Below, piece by piece: positions 1-6,090 of a stretch of DNA of 9,409 bases (the first letter of the stretch is position 1; each line of letters begins with the position of its first letter). The translations under genes and the position numbers were made by a program. Origin of the DNA: Rubrobacter sp. (GTDB taxonomy: Bacteria > Actinomycetota > Rubrobacteria > Rubrobacterales > Rubrobacteraceae); contig JADDPR010000345.1 in assembly GCA_016781775.1 (NCBI GenBank), positions 1 to 9,409 of the forward strand. The letters run 5' to 3'. The notes under the pieces are model-generated. The model saw only the letters and a list, made by a program, of their open reading frames with translations, did not search any database and was not told the DNA's origin.

Positions 1-633
1 GTCGTTTGTGATCAGCCCATCTAGGCCGGTTTCCGGATCATCGGCCCTCCATTCCGGGCTCCCCAAGGCCGGGACGTCGCCCCTCGCCCGGAGCCGGCGG
101 CGGCTCGGCCGTGAACGCCATGCCCGGCGCGGGACCCGGGCGAGGGGCGGGGCGGCTCGACGCTACGGAGCGGTCGGCAAGGGAGGCCACGACGCAGGAA
201 CACTGGTCCCCGGAGACGTTTCGGCCTCGTCGTTTCTCCGGGCTTGTCCCCCTCGACCGAAGGGAGCGCCTGACCGTCTGCCTCGCCGCGCGGGGCCTCA
301 CTTGCGCTTCTCCGGGGCGGTTCGACGCGGAGGAGAAGGGGCACGAGCAGAGCAGGTCAAGGGCGCCTCACCCGCCCGCTTGCTGCAGGGACGCCTGCGG
401 CTCGCGCCGCCCGACACGAAGGGCTTACTTGCAATCAAGATAAAGAAAACCCCTCCCTTGCCGAACACTCGACGGAGCATTTGCGGTTCTGACTGCTCCG
501 TTAACCGGGCGCAGACCGGGCGCTGGCTTGGACGGAGCCCGCTGCGGGTAGCCTCCTGTGGACGAGAAACGGAGCCTCCGGAAGGGATAAGTTCCCGGGC
601 TGCGAGGAGTTTTCTTTACCGAGGAGGGGTTTT
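1..633. other. Long non-coding stretch with inverted repeats
   Basis: No convincing gene lies here. Reading frames stay open on both strands, but their translations are dominated by Arg, Pro, Gly and Ser with no recognisable domain, as expected for out-of-frame high-GC DNA. Several inverted repeats are visible: an 8-bp stem 209-216/235-242 (CCCGGAGA/TCTCCGGG), a 7-bp stem 307-313/332-338 (CTTCTCC/GGAGAAG) and an 8-bp stem 472-479/494-501. An A-rich patch at 433-450 breaks the GC-rich background. I looked for hallmarks of RNase P RNA, tmRNA, tRNA and common riboswitches and recognised none. The stretch may be the regulatory and leader region of the gene starting at 634, a decayed gene, or an unrecognised structured RNA. 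Confidence 0.5.
472..633 (+). promoter_or_regulatory. Candidate structured leader upstream of the nucleotidyltransferase gene
   Basis: The heptamer ACGGAGC occurs three times (472-478, 532-538, 569-575), and its complement GCTCCGT occurs once (495-501). The complement can form an 8-bp hairpin with the first copy (472-479 with 494-501), or pair over 7-8 bp with the second or third copy, so alternative folds are possible. An 8-bp direct repeat CCGGGCGC lies at 505-512 and 516-523. A short hairpin GGGA-TAAGT-TCCC sits at 584-596, and the ribosome binding site GAGGAGG follows at 621-627. This resembles a regulatory 5' leader, but I cannot match it to a known riboswitch class and see no clear promoter upstream. 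High GC makes chance pairing common. Confidence 0.25.
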
Positions 634-1776
634 ATGAGAGCCGTGATCATGGCCGGCGGGCAGGGGACGAGGCTGAGGCCGCTGACGAGCGACCAGCCGA
701 AACCGATGATCCCCGTGGCGAACGTCCCGTGCATGGAGCATATAATCAACCTCTTGAAGCGCCACGGCTTCGAGAGGGTCGTCGTGACCCTCGAGTACAT
801 GCCCGAGGTTATCCGCGGCCACTTCGGGGACGGCTCGCCGTGGGGCGTAGAGATGGAGTACTCCGTCGAGGAGGAGCCTCTGGGGACCGCTGGCTCGGTG
901 AAGTACGTCGAGGGCAAGCTCGGGGAGCGGTTCGTCGTGGTCTCGGGGGACGCGATGACGGACGTGGACCTCGGGGCGGTCGTCGGGTTCCACGAGGAGC
1001 GCGGCTCCGAGGTGACCCTGGTGCTCAAGAAGGTCGACGACCCTTCGGAGTTCGGCATAGTCGTCCTGGGGGACGACGGGCGCGTGCAGAGGTTCTTGGA
1101 GAAGCCGGACGAGGACGAGGTCTTCTCGTACACGGCGAACACCGGGATCTACGTGGTGGAGCCCGGGGTGCTGGACGAGATCCCCTCGGGCCAGGAGTAC
1201 GACTGGTCGAAGGAGCTCTTCCCGAAGCTCCTCGACGAGGGCCGTCCTGTCTACGGCTACGTGATGGAGGACCCCTCCTACTGGGAGGACATCGGAAACA
1301 TCGAGCAGTACATGGACGCCCAGCGCGCCGTTCTCGACGGCGAGGTGCGGGGCGTGAAACCGCCCGGCGAAGAGAAACACGAGGGCGTCTTCGTGGGTGA
1401 GCGCGTGGAGGCCGATGAGGAAGCGCTCGAAGCGCCGGTGGCGTTGGGGGACGGCGTAAGAATCTCCCCCGGCGCCCGGGTCGGGCCGTACGCGATCCTC
1501 GCGCCGGGCGTCTCCGTGGCGGCGGGGGCGACGGTGGTCCGGAGCACCGTCGCCGAAGGGGCAAAGATCGGCGAGGGCGCGCAGTTGGACGGCGCCCTCG
1601 TCGGGCGCTCGTGCGAGATCGGGGCGGGCGCCAAGCTCGGGAGGGGATGCGCCCTCGGAGACGGGGTCGTGGTCGGCGAGGGCGCCACGATCTCGGCGGG
1701 CGTCAGCGTGTACCCCGGCGAGAAGATCCCCGACGGGGCGGAGGTCTCGGAGGACGTCGGCGGGGACGACTCCTAG
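634..1776 (+). CDS. Sugar-1-phosphate nucleotidyltransferase (mannose-1-phosphate guanylyltransferase-like)
   Basis: Probable cytoplasmic NDP-sugar pyrophosphorylase, joining a sugar-1-phosphate to an NTP to make an activated sugar for glycan or exopolysaccharide synthesis. The 380-aa product has an N-terminal nucleotidyltransferase domain (about 1-235): the nucleotide-binding signature GGQGTRLRPLT (8-18), K23 in PKPM, LGTAGSV (83-89), the acidic GDAMTDVD (105-112), FLEKP (154-158), NTGIY (169-173) and YWEDIG (216-221). From about 255 to 365 it has hexapeptide repeats of a left-handed beta-helix. The N-terminus most resembles the actinobacterial and cyanobacterial mannose-1-phosphate guanylyltransferases that are often fused to a phosphomannomutase domain of about 450 residues; that domain is absent here. 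The ATG has GAGGAGG six bases upstream. Glucose-1-phosphate as substrate cannot be excluded. Confidence 0.9.
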   Translation: MRAVIMAGGQGTRLRPLTSDQPKPMIPVANVPCMEHIINLLKRHGFERVVVTLEYMPEVIRGHFGDGSPWGVEMEYSVEEEPLGTAGSVKYVEGKLGERFVVVSGDAMTDVDLGAVVGFHEERGSEVTLVLKKVDDPSEFGIVVLGDDGRVQRFLEKPDEDEVFSYTANTGIYVVEPGVLDEIPSGQEYDWSKELFPKLLDEGRPVYGYVMEDPSYWEDIGNIEQYMDAQRAVLDGEVRGVKPPGEEKHEGVFVGERVEADEEALEAPVALGDGVRISPGARVGPYAILAPGVSVAAGATVVRSTVAEGAKIGEGAQLDGALVGRSCEIGAGAKLGRGCALGDGVVVGEGATISAGVSVYPGEKIPDGAEVSEDVGGDDS

Positions 1777-1910
1777 CCAGCGAGGGATCCGTCCACCGTG
1801 ACTGCATGCGGTGCGCCCAAGCGGGTAAGAGAGACGGAAGGGTTGGCGGAGATCGGGGTTCGTGCCGGTCCCCGCCGACCGTACCCCAGGCTCGCAGGGA
1901 GGAGAAGGCA

Positions 1911-2150
1911 ATGGCGATGCAGGGCAGGGAACTCCTCAGCAAGCACTACGACGGAGATCGCCTTACCTACGGGGAGGTCCGAGACCTCGGCATGAGGGTC
2001 GTAACGGAAGACGGGACGTCCGCCCCCCGGCCGGAGTTCCGGGGCGAGGCCTTCCGCCGCTCCGCGAACCGCGACGCCGGTGGCTACGCGGCGCGAAGGA
2101 TCGAGGAGACCGGGCAGGACGCGGCCCCGGCCTATCGGCAACTCGCCTGA
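1911..2150 (+). CDS. Hypothetical protein, 79 aa
   Basis: I do not recognise this small soluble protein. The start at 1911 is chosen because GGGAGGAG lies at 1898-1905, just upstream of the ATG; the frame stays open further left, but only across the end of the preceding gene. The product is rich in charged residues, with a hydrophilic N-terminus (GRELLSKHYDGDRLTYGEVRD region), a Pro/Arg-rich middle and an Arg/Ala-rich C-terminal part likely to be helical. There is no signal peptide, membrane segment or cysteine. It is the first gene of a closely spaced + strand cluster, separated by 16 bp from the next gene, so co-transcription with the ferritin-like protein and kinase downstream is likely. 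The 134 bp before it hold no other evident gene. Confidence 0.6.
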   Translation: MAMQGRELLSKHYDGDRLTYGEVRDLGMRVVTEDGTSAPRPEFRGEAFRRSANRDAGGYAARRIEETGQDAAPAYRQLA

Positions 2151-2166
2151 CGGGGGGGACCGGGTC

Positions 2167-2463
2167 TTGAAACTCCTCGATGGTTTATGGAGGGTCGAGC
2201 GGACGGGCGGTCTTCTGCCGCCCATGATCGGGGTGCGAAAACGCGTGCGGGGGGAGAGGGGCGAGACCCTGATCGGGCCCCTGTTGCGGTGGCCGTTCCG
2301 GCTCGAGGATCGTGCCGAGCACGTCGCCCTGATCTACGACCCGCCTTTCTCCTCCTGGGTGGACGAGCTGCGGCCCGAGGAGGCGGACGCCTGGTCCGGG
2401 ACGGCGACGCTTGCGGGGCGCGAGATAGGGCGTTTTCGCATGGTCCGCATCGACCGAACGTAA
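2167..2463 (+). CDS. Hypothetical protein, 98 aa, probably beta-rich
   Basis: This small protein of unknown function begins MKLLDGLWRVERTGGLLPP and ends with GRFRMVRI. The alternation of hydrophobic and charged residues, the central LIGPLLRWPFRLED stretch and the closing strand-like segments suggest a compact beta-barrel or sandwich. It looks like a conserved actinobacterial hypothetical family, but that is from memory. I place the start at the TTG at 2167, with a G-run (2152-2157) as ribosome binding site; the frame continues upstream to a GTG at 2080, but that would overlap the preceding gene by about 70 bp. No signal peptide, membrane helix or cysteine is present. It lies 16 bp after one gene and 26 bp before the ferritin-like gene, consistent with one operon. 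Confidence 0.65.
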   Translation: MKLLDGLWRVERTGGLLPPMIGVRKRVRGERGETLIGPLLRWPFRLEDRAEHVALIYDPPFSSWVDELRPEEADAWSGTATLAGREIGRFRMVRIDRT

Positions 2464-2489
2464 GCAGTGATGGCCCGAAGGAGGGAGAG

Positions 2490-2996
2490 ATGGTGCAGAA
2501 CGACGGGCTGCGGAGCAAGCTCATCGAGTACGTGCAGAACGTCCACGCCCTGGAAGGCAACGTGGTGTTGATGCTCGACTCGATCGTCTTGACGACGCGG
2601 GATGAGGAGCTCAGGGAGATGTTTCGCGTGCACAGGGAGGAATCCCGGCGCCAGCAGGAGAGGCTCCGCGAGCGCCTGGAGGCCCTTGGCGGGCTCGGCC
2701 TCGCCTCCCTTCGCAAGAACGTCTCGGCGATAGCGTCGGCGCAGGCGAAGGGCGCCTTCGACGTCTTCCGGAGCGACAAGCCGGTCCAGAACGCTCGCGA
2801 CGCGTTCGTGACGGAGCACCTGGAGATAGCGTCCTACGAGATTCTGGAGCGGATGGCCGAGCGCGCGGGCGACGAGGAGACCGCCCGGGTGGCCCGCGAG
2901 CACCGCGCCGAGGAGCAGGCGATGGCCCAGAGGATCGCCGAAAACTGGGACCGGTTCGTGGACCTCGCGCTGGAGGAGGGGAGATCCCGGGCCTGA
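2490..2996 (+). CDS. DUF892 (YciE/YciF-type) ferritin-like protein
   Basis: This 168-aa, almost entirely helical protein matches the DUF892 family of ferritin-like four-helix bundles. E. coli relatives YciE and YciF are associated with general or osmotic stress. Characteristic features are the N-terminal VQNVHALEGNVVLML helix (15-29), HREESRRQQERL (48-59), the SDKPVQNARDAFVTEHLEIASYE block (about 95-117) and the final EHRAEEQAMAQRIAENWDRFVDL helix (137-159). Glu and His residues spaced as possible metal ligands include E22, H48, E51, E109, H110, E112, H138 and E141. The length is normal for the family. The ATG is preceded by AAGGAGG at 2478-2484. Its stop overlaps the likely start of the kinase gene by four bases, implying translational coupling. 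Metal binding and stress induction are inferred from family membership. Confidence 0.88.
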   Translation: MVQNDGLRSKLIEYVQNVHALEGNVVLMLDSIVLTTRDEELREMFRVHREESRRQQERLRERLEALGGLGLASLRKNVSAIASAQAKGAFDVFRSDKPVQNARDAFVTEHLEIASYEILERMAERAGDEETARVAREHRAEEQAMAQRIAENWDRFVDLALEEGRSRA

Positions 2997-3460
2997 GCGA
3001 GCCTGGGGAGAGGCCCGAGCTCGTCGTTTTCGTGGGGCTGCAGGCCTCGGGGAAGAGCACCTTCTACCGCGAACGCTTCGCCGAAACGCACGAGCACGTC
3101 AGCAAGGACCTCTTCCGCCACAACAAGAACCGTGGCCGCCGGCAGGCTCAGCTTGTCGAGGCCGCGTTGTCTTCCGGCCGCTCCGTGGTGGTGGATAACA
3201 CGAACCCCACGCCCGAAGACAGGGTGCCCCTGATCGAGCACGCGCGCGAGCACGGCGCGCGCCCGGTCGCCTACTACTTCGAGTCGGAGACGCGCGATTC
3301 AAGGGAGCGCAACCGGGGCCGGGAGGGGAGGGCGCGAGTGCCGGACGTCGCGATCTACGCCACGGCCAAGAAGCTCGTGCCGCCCTCGCGATCCGAGGGA
3401 TTCGAAGAGGTGTACCGGGTGAGGATCTCGGAGCGTGAGGGCTTCGAGGTGCTTCTGTAG
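2993..3460 (+). CDS. P-loop kinase/ATPase (AAA_33, polynucleotide-kinase-like)
   Basis: This 155-aa cytoplasmic P-loop protein resembles the kinase domain of bacterial polynucleotide kinases and zeta-toxin-like phosphotransferases. It has beta-strand LVVFV, Walker A GLQASGKST (15-23), VSKD with an acidic residue after strand 2, the VVVDNTNPT motif (65-73) diagnostic of PNK-type kinases, and an Arg-rich lid (RERNRGREGRAR, about 104-115). The substrate is unknown. The start is unusual: the first GTG (3032) lies inside the strand feeding the P-loop, and no in-frame ATG, GTG or TTG lies between the upstream stop and it. The only sensible start is CTG at 2993, in a CTGA overlap with the previous stop and 9 bases after GGAGGAGGGGAG (2972-2983). 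It ends 11 bp before a convergent gene. Confidence 0.85.
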   Translation: MSEPGERPELVVFVGLQASGKSTFYRERFAETHEHVSKDLFRHNKNRGRRQAQLVEAALSSGRSVVVDNTNPTPEDRVPLIEHAREHGARPVAYYFESETRDSRERNRGREGRARVPDVAIYATAKKLVPPSRSEGFEEVYRVRISEREGFEVLL

Positions 3461-3471
3461 AGCGAGAGCTC

Positions 3472-3849
3472 CTAGCTGACGCGCGTGTAGGTGCCGGTGG
3501 CGAGGGCGACGACCTCGTCGCTCTCGCGCTGGGTGACCTCGGCCTCGACGATGGTGATGCGCTTGCCGCCCTTGCGGACCTTCGCGGTGCAGGAGAGCGT
3601 GCCCGGGTTCCCCGGCTCCAGGTAGTTCACCTTGATCTCGATGGTCACCGGCCGCTCGTCTTCGCCGGTCATCGGGTTGAGGGCCTCGGCCATCGCGACG
3701 TCTATAAGCGTCGAGACCGCGCCCCCATGCACGGTTCCACCGGGGTTGAGGTGGCGATCTCCGGCCCGCAACTCCACGACCGCGCGGCCTTCCTCGGCCT
3801 CCGTGAGCTCCAGCCCCACAAGTTCCCTGAATCCTCCGTCTTGAGTCAT
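3472..3849 (-). CDS. PaaI-family hotdog thioesterase
   Basis: This 125-aa single-domain hotdog-fold protein is a probable acyl-CoA (often aryl-acyl-CoA) thioesterase of the PaaI/YbgC type, working in the cytoplasm as an oligomer. The key signature is H33-LNPGGTVHGG (33-43), where the HGG turn starts the long central helix, followed by D50 (LIDVAMAEAL), the usual position of the catalytic acid. It continues with VTIEIKVNYLEPG (68-80) and the strand-rich C-terminus. The length is typical. I use the ATG at 3849; a TTG at 3882 would add eleven residues (MVVRGGGRIRL) outside the domain. Neither start has a strong ribosome binding site; a G-run lies 13 bases upstream of the ATG. The gene converges on the kinase gene and is divergent from the zinc proteins. 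The substrate is unknown. Confidence 0.88.
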   Translation of the reverse strand: MTQDGGFRELVGLELTEAEEGRAVVELRAGDRHLNPGGTVHGGAVSTLIDVAMAEALNPMTGEDERPVTIEIKVNYLEPGNPGTLSCTAKVRKGGKRITIVEAEVTQRESDEVVALATGTYTRVS

Positions 3850-4010
3850 GAGCCGGATTCTACCCCCGCCCCGAACGACCAAACTCGGGCTACGCAGAGG
3901 CGCGGAGTAATGGCCCTGGCACCGTCTGCGGGGCCGTTTCGGCCGGCGCCCGCCGGGGAATCGTAGGCTGTACGACCCGAGCGAAACGAACGGGAGAAAG
4001 GGGCAACGGG
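3850..4010. promoter_or_regulatory. Divergent intergenic region between thioesterase and zinc-protein genes
   Basis: This 161-bp space must hold promoters for both flanking divergent genes. A short perfect inverted repeat, TCGTA-5-TACGA (3961-3975), lies about 35 bases before the + strand start codon. Another pair, CTCGGG (3884-3889) and CCCGAG (3976-3981), also flanks it. GC-rich self-complementary runs occur around 3930-3958. The ribosome binding site AAAGGGG (3997-4003) serves the + strand gene. I see no confident -35/-10 pair, so the assignment rests on gene orientation. Confidence 0.3.
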
Positions 4011-4244
4011 ATGGCTCAATGCGAGGTTTGCGGCAACGACTACGACGGGGCCTTCGAGGTCACGTCCGCTGGCACGACGCACGTTTTCGACAGCTTCGAG
4101 TGCGCGATACACGCCCTCGCCCCCGTCTGCGAGCACTGTGGCGTCAAGGTTATTGGCCACGGCGTGCAGGCGGGCGGCTCTTTTTTCTGCTGTGCCCACT
4201 GCGCGCGGATGGCCGGGAACGAGGGGGCGCAAGACCGCGTCTGA
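4011..4244 (+). CDS. Small cysteine-rich, probably zinc-binding protein (77 aa)
   Basis: This 77-aa cytoplasmic protein has eight cysteines in pairs: C4/C7 (CEVC), C31 in FDSFEC, C40/C43 (CEHC) and C60/C61/C64 (CCAHC), with five histidines between them. The spacing, and the aromatic-Ser-Phe-Glu-Cys turn, resemble TRASH-like or treble-clef metal-binding folds, so one or two zinc (or other soft metal) sites are likely. I know of similar short actinobacterial proteins without assigned function. The ATG has AAAGGGG seven bases upstream. A second zinc-ribbon gene starts 42 bp downstream on the same strand, so both probably share a transcript. Possible roles include metal storage, sensing or a protein-interaction adaptor, but none is shown by the sequence. 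Confidence 0.8.
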   Translation: MAQCEVCGNDYDGAFEVTSAGTTHVFDSFECAIHALAPVCEHCGVKVIGHGVQAGGSFFCCAHCARMAGNEGAQDRV

Positions 4245-4286
4245 GGTGCAGCCAGCATTGGAACAGCGAACCTGGGGGTGGTTGAC

Positions 4287-4490
4287 GTGACGGATACGCG
4301 ATTCGCCTGCTCGGTGTGCGGGACGGTCTTCTCGGACCACAGGGCGCAGGTGAACCCCGTGGTGCAAGAAGAGGACGAACTCTCCTGCCCGAACTGCGGC
4401 TCGGTCAACTTCGAGCCGTACGAGTTCGACCCGGACGCGCCGATCGTCGACCCGCTCGCAGGGCCGAGCGACGAGGATTATGCCCCTTGA
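4287..4490 (+). CDS. Small zinc-ribbon protein (67 aa)
   Basis: This small acidic protein has a four-cysteine zinc ribbon: C8-x2-C11 (CSVC) and C34-x2-C37 (CPNC), each followed by Gly as in zinc knuckles. The tail after residue 43 is rich in Asp, Glu and Pro and looks disordered. I use the GTG at 4287, eight bases after GGGGG (4274-4278); an in-frame GTG at 4278 would add three residues but would leave no spacing to the G-run. It lies 42 bp after the other cysteine-rich gene and 61 bp before the phosphoribosyltransferase. The fold is rubredoxin/zinc-ribbon-like. Such proteins may act as regulators or adaptors, but function here is unknown. Confidence 0.72.
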   Translation: MTDTRFACSVCGTVFSDHRAQVNPVVQEEDELSCPNCGSVNFEPYEFDPDAPIVDPLAGPSDEDYAP

Positions 4491-4551
4491 GGGAGGAAAG
4501 CTCGTAGCGGAAAGGGAATTGGGGGCGGCAGAGGCGAGGGAGTAGGTATCT

Positions 4552-5238
4552 TTGCGCGGGGAGGCGTTTCTCGAGGATCGGGCGGACGCGGGACGTCGTC
4601 TCGCCGCGGGGCTGGCCGGCTACGGGGACGAGGACCCGATCGTGCTCGCCCTGCCACGGGGAGGGGTGCCGGTCGGGGCGGAGGTCTCGCGCTCTTTGGG
4701 GGCGCCGCTCGACGTCTTTATCGCGCGCAAGCTCGGGGCTCCGGAGCAGCCCGAGCTCGGCATCGGCGCCGTCGCTCAAGGGGGCGTGCTGGTCTTGAAC
4801 GAGCGCATAGTCCGGGCGTTGGGGCTCTCGGAAGAGCACGTAAGGAGGGCCGCCGAAGAGGAGCTTCGGGAGGTGGGGCGTCGGCTACGCCTCCTCCGCG
4901 GCGAGCGGCCCGAGCCCCCGGTGGACGGCCGGACGGTGATCCTGGTCGACGACGGCCTCGCTACCGGCGCGACGGCGAGGGCGGCGGTTGTGGCCATGAG
5001 GGAGCGGGGTCCGAGGCGCATCGTCCTCGCCGTGCCCGTCTGCCCCCCGCGGACGGCGGAACTTCTGCGCCCCGAAGTCGACGAGCTCGTAGTCCTCCGG
5101 ACCCCCAAAGACTTCTACGCCGTCGGCTCCTACTACGCGGACTTCGAGCAGGTCACCGACGAAGAGGTCGTCCGCCTGCTGGAGCAGGCGCGCACCGAGA
5201 GGGGCGAGCCGGGTCCGGGTGACGCCTCCCAGCGTTAG
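4552..5238 (+). CDS. Phosphoribosyltransferase-domain protein (COG1926 type)
   Basis: This 228-aa protein of the type I phosphoribosyltransferase fold should bind PRPP. The PRPP loop is VILVDDGLATGAT (129-141), with two Asp residues followed by the Thr-containing loop. N-terminal motifs LPRGGVPVGAEV (34-45) and RKLG (59-62) and the GIGAVAQGG segment (70-78) mark the predicted phosphoribosyltransferase family COG1926, whose members are often annotated only by fold. The segment KDFYAVGSYYADF (186-198) is also typical. A helical insert with many Glu and Arg (about 92-118) precedes the core strand. The TTG start at 4552 is the first start codon after an in-frame stop (4543-4545), with GCGAGGGAG about ten bases upstream. 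The acceptor base is unknown, and a non-catalytic PRPP-sensing role is possible. Confidence 0.85.
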   Translation: MRGEAFLEDRADAGRRLAAGLAGYGDEDPIVLALPRGGVPVGAEVSRSLGAPLDVFIARKLGAPEQPELGIGAVAQGGVLVLNERIVRALGLSEEHVRRAAEEELREVGRRLRLLRGERPEPPVDGRTVILVDDGLATGATARAAVVAMRERGPRRIVLAVPVCPPRTAELLRPEVDELVVLRTPKDFYAVGSYYADFEQVTDEEVVRLLEQARTERGEPGPGDASQR

Positions 5239-5354
5239 GGTTCGCCCGGAACTTTTGACGCGCCAACACGTGGAGCCGGTGGGGCGGCTGACCGTGCAGC
5301 CCCTCATCGGACGACGTCTTCCACCCGTTACGATTCGTTGGCCCGGAGCGAACG

Positions 5355-5405
5355 ACCGATCTTGCCCCGATCGGTTTAGCGCCATTCGCAGCGGTTTGCG
5401 ATGGC
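5355..5405. terminator. Two adjacent hairpins between convergent genes, possible bidirectional terminator
   Basis: The 208-bp space between the converging phosphoribosyltransferase and acetyltransferase genes holds two inverted repeats. The first is a perfect 7-bp stem, ACCGATC (5355-5361) and GATCGGT (5369-5375), followed by TTAGC. The second pairs 5381-5390 with 5397-5405 over nine base pairs with one bulged T. Their position fits termination from both sides. Neither has a proper T-tract, so Rho-independent termination would be weak. No gene is evident in the rest of this gap. Confidence 0.35.
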
Positions 5406-5446
5406 TTGGCCCGCACGGTCTGGATCCTGGTTGGAGCGGAACCTAA

Positions 5447-6013
5447 TCAGGATACGGACGGTGTGCGTGCCAGGTCCCGATCGGTCACGGCGTAGAGGAC
5501 CTGGTCTAGCACGACGCCCTCTTTGATCGCGCTCCGGCGCATCGTCCCCTCACGAACGTAGCCGCACTTCTCCACGACGCGAATCGACGCGGTATTGTTG
5601 GCGAGGGGGACGGCGAAGATGCGCGTGAGGTCGAACGCTTCGAACCCGTATTCGGTCAGGGCCCGCACGGCGGCCGTGATGACCCCTCTCCCCCAGAAAG
5701 CCTCTCCGAGCCAGTACCCGATCTCCGCCGAACGGCGCTCTATGTCGCCCCTCAGCTCGAGCCCGATACCGTCGGCGGCCTCCCCATCGACCTCTATAGC
5801 GAACTGCGTCTGCGGATCCTGCCGCCCGGCGAAGGCGACCCACCACTCGGCATCCGCGTGGGTGTAGGGGCGCGGGAAGCGATCCCGCAGGCTTCGCCAG
5901 ACCCCGTAGTTGTTGCCGTGGCGAACCAGCGAGGGCTCGTCGCCCTCCCTCCAGGGTCGAAGCACGCAGTGCCCGCAGTCGAGCCTCACGCCCCTATCCG
6001 CGGCACCCATCAT
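5447..6013 (-). CDS. GNAT-family N-acetyltransferase (RimJ/RimL type)
   Basis: Probable acetyl-CoA-dependent acetyltransferase of 188 aa. The N-terminal strand LRPWREGDE (18-26) is typical of the RimJ/RimL (Acetyltransf_3) group. Motif A is YWLGEAFWGRGVITAAVRAL (100-119), whose GRG turn binds acetyl-CoA pyrophosphate. The later block ANNTASIRVVEKCGYVREG (138-156) is the family's hallmark C-terminal segment. The substrate may be a protein N-terminus, an amine-bearing metabolite or an antibiotic; the sequence does not decide. The first in-frame start is a double ATG at 6013/6010 with no good ribosome binding site next to it (only GAG about nine bases before), so weak or leaderless translation is possible. 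It lies 77 bp downstream of the second monooxygenase gene on the same strand and may be the last gene of that operon. Confidence 0.88.
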   Translation of the reverse strand: MMGAADRGVRLDCGHCVLRPWREGDEPSLVRHGNNYGVWRSLRDRFPRPYTHADAEWWVAFAGRQDPQTQFAIEVDGEAADGIGLELRGDIERRSAEIGYWLGEAFWGRGVITAAVRALTEYGFEAFDLTRIFAVPLANNTASIRVVEKCGYVREGTMRRSAIKEGVVLDQVLYAVTDRDLARTPSVS

Positions 6014-6090
6014 AGGACTGTACTCGGCAACGAGTGGGCCTCCATGACCGCATGATGCCCGAAGATGCGCGGGGATGCCTTCCGTGGCCG

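Noticed and set aside
1..24. C-terminal tail of an upstream gene ending at the TAG 22-24
   Set aside because: Only seven codons are visible, which is too little to distinguish from chance.
1..633. RNase P RNA, tmRNA, tRNA, cyclic-di-AMP or cyclic-di-GMP riboswitch
   Set aside because: None of the conserved core strings I know for these RNAs is present on either strand; a fragment resembling part of a cyclic-di-GMP riboswitch (around 569-580) lacks the other conserved parts.
8..637. 209-codon + strand open frame, and antisense frames over the same stretch
   Set aside because: Translation is Arg/Gly/Pro-rich with no domain, and it overlaps the true start and ribosome binding site of the gene at 634; typical of stop-poor high-GC DNA.
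1611..1910. Upstream in-frame extension of the 79-aa hypothetical protein
   Set aside because: The extension runs through the end of the nucleotidyltransferase in another frame and is Arg/Gly-rich; the ATG at 1911 has a good ribosome binding site.
616..1911. 431-codon antisense open frame opposite the nucleotidyltransferase
   Set aside because: It is the codon-aligned complement of a gene with clear motifs on the + strand; the translation has no recognisable family features.
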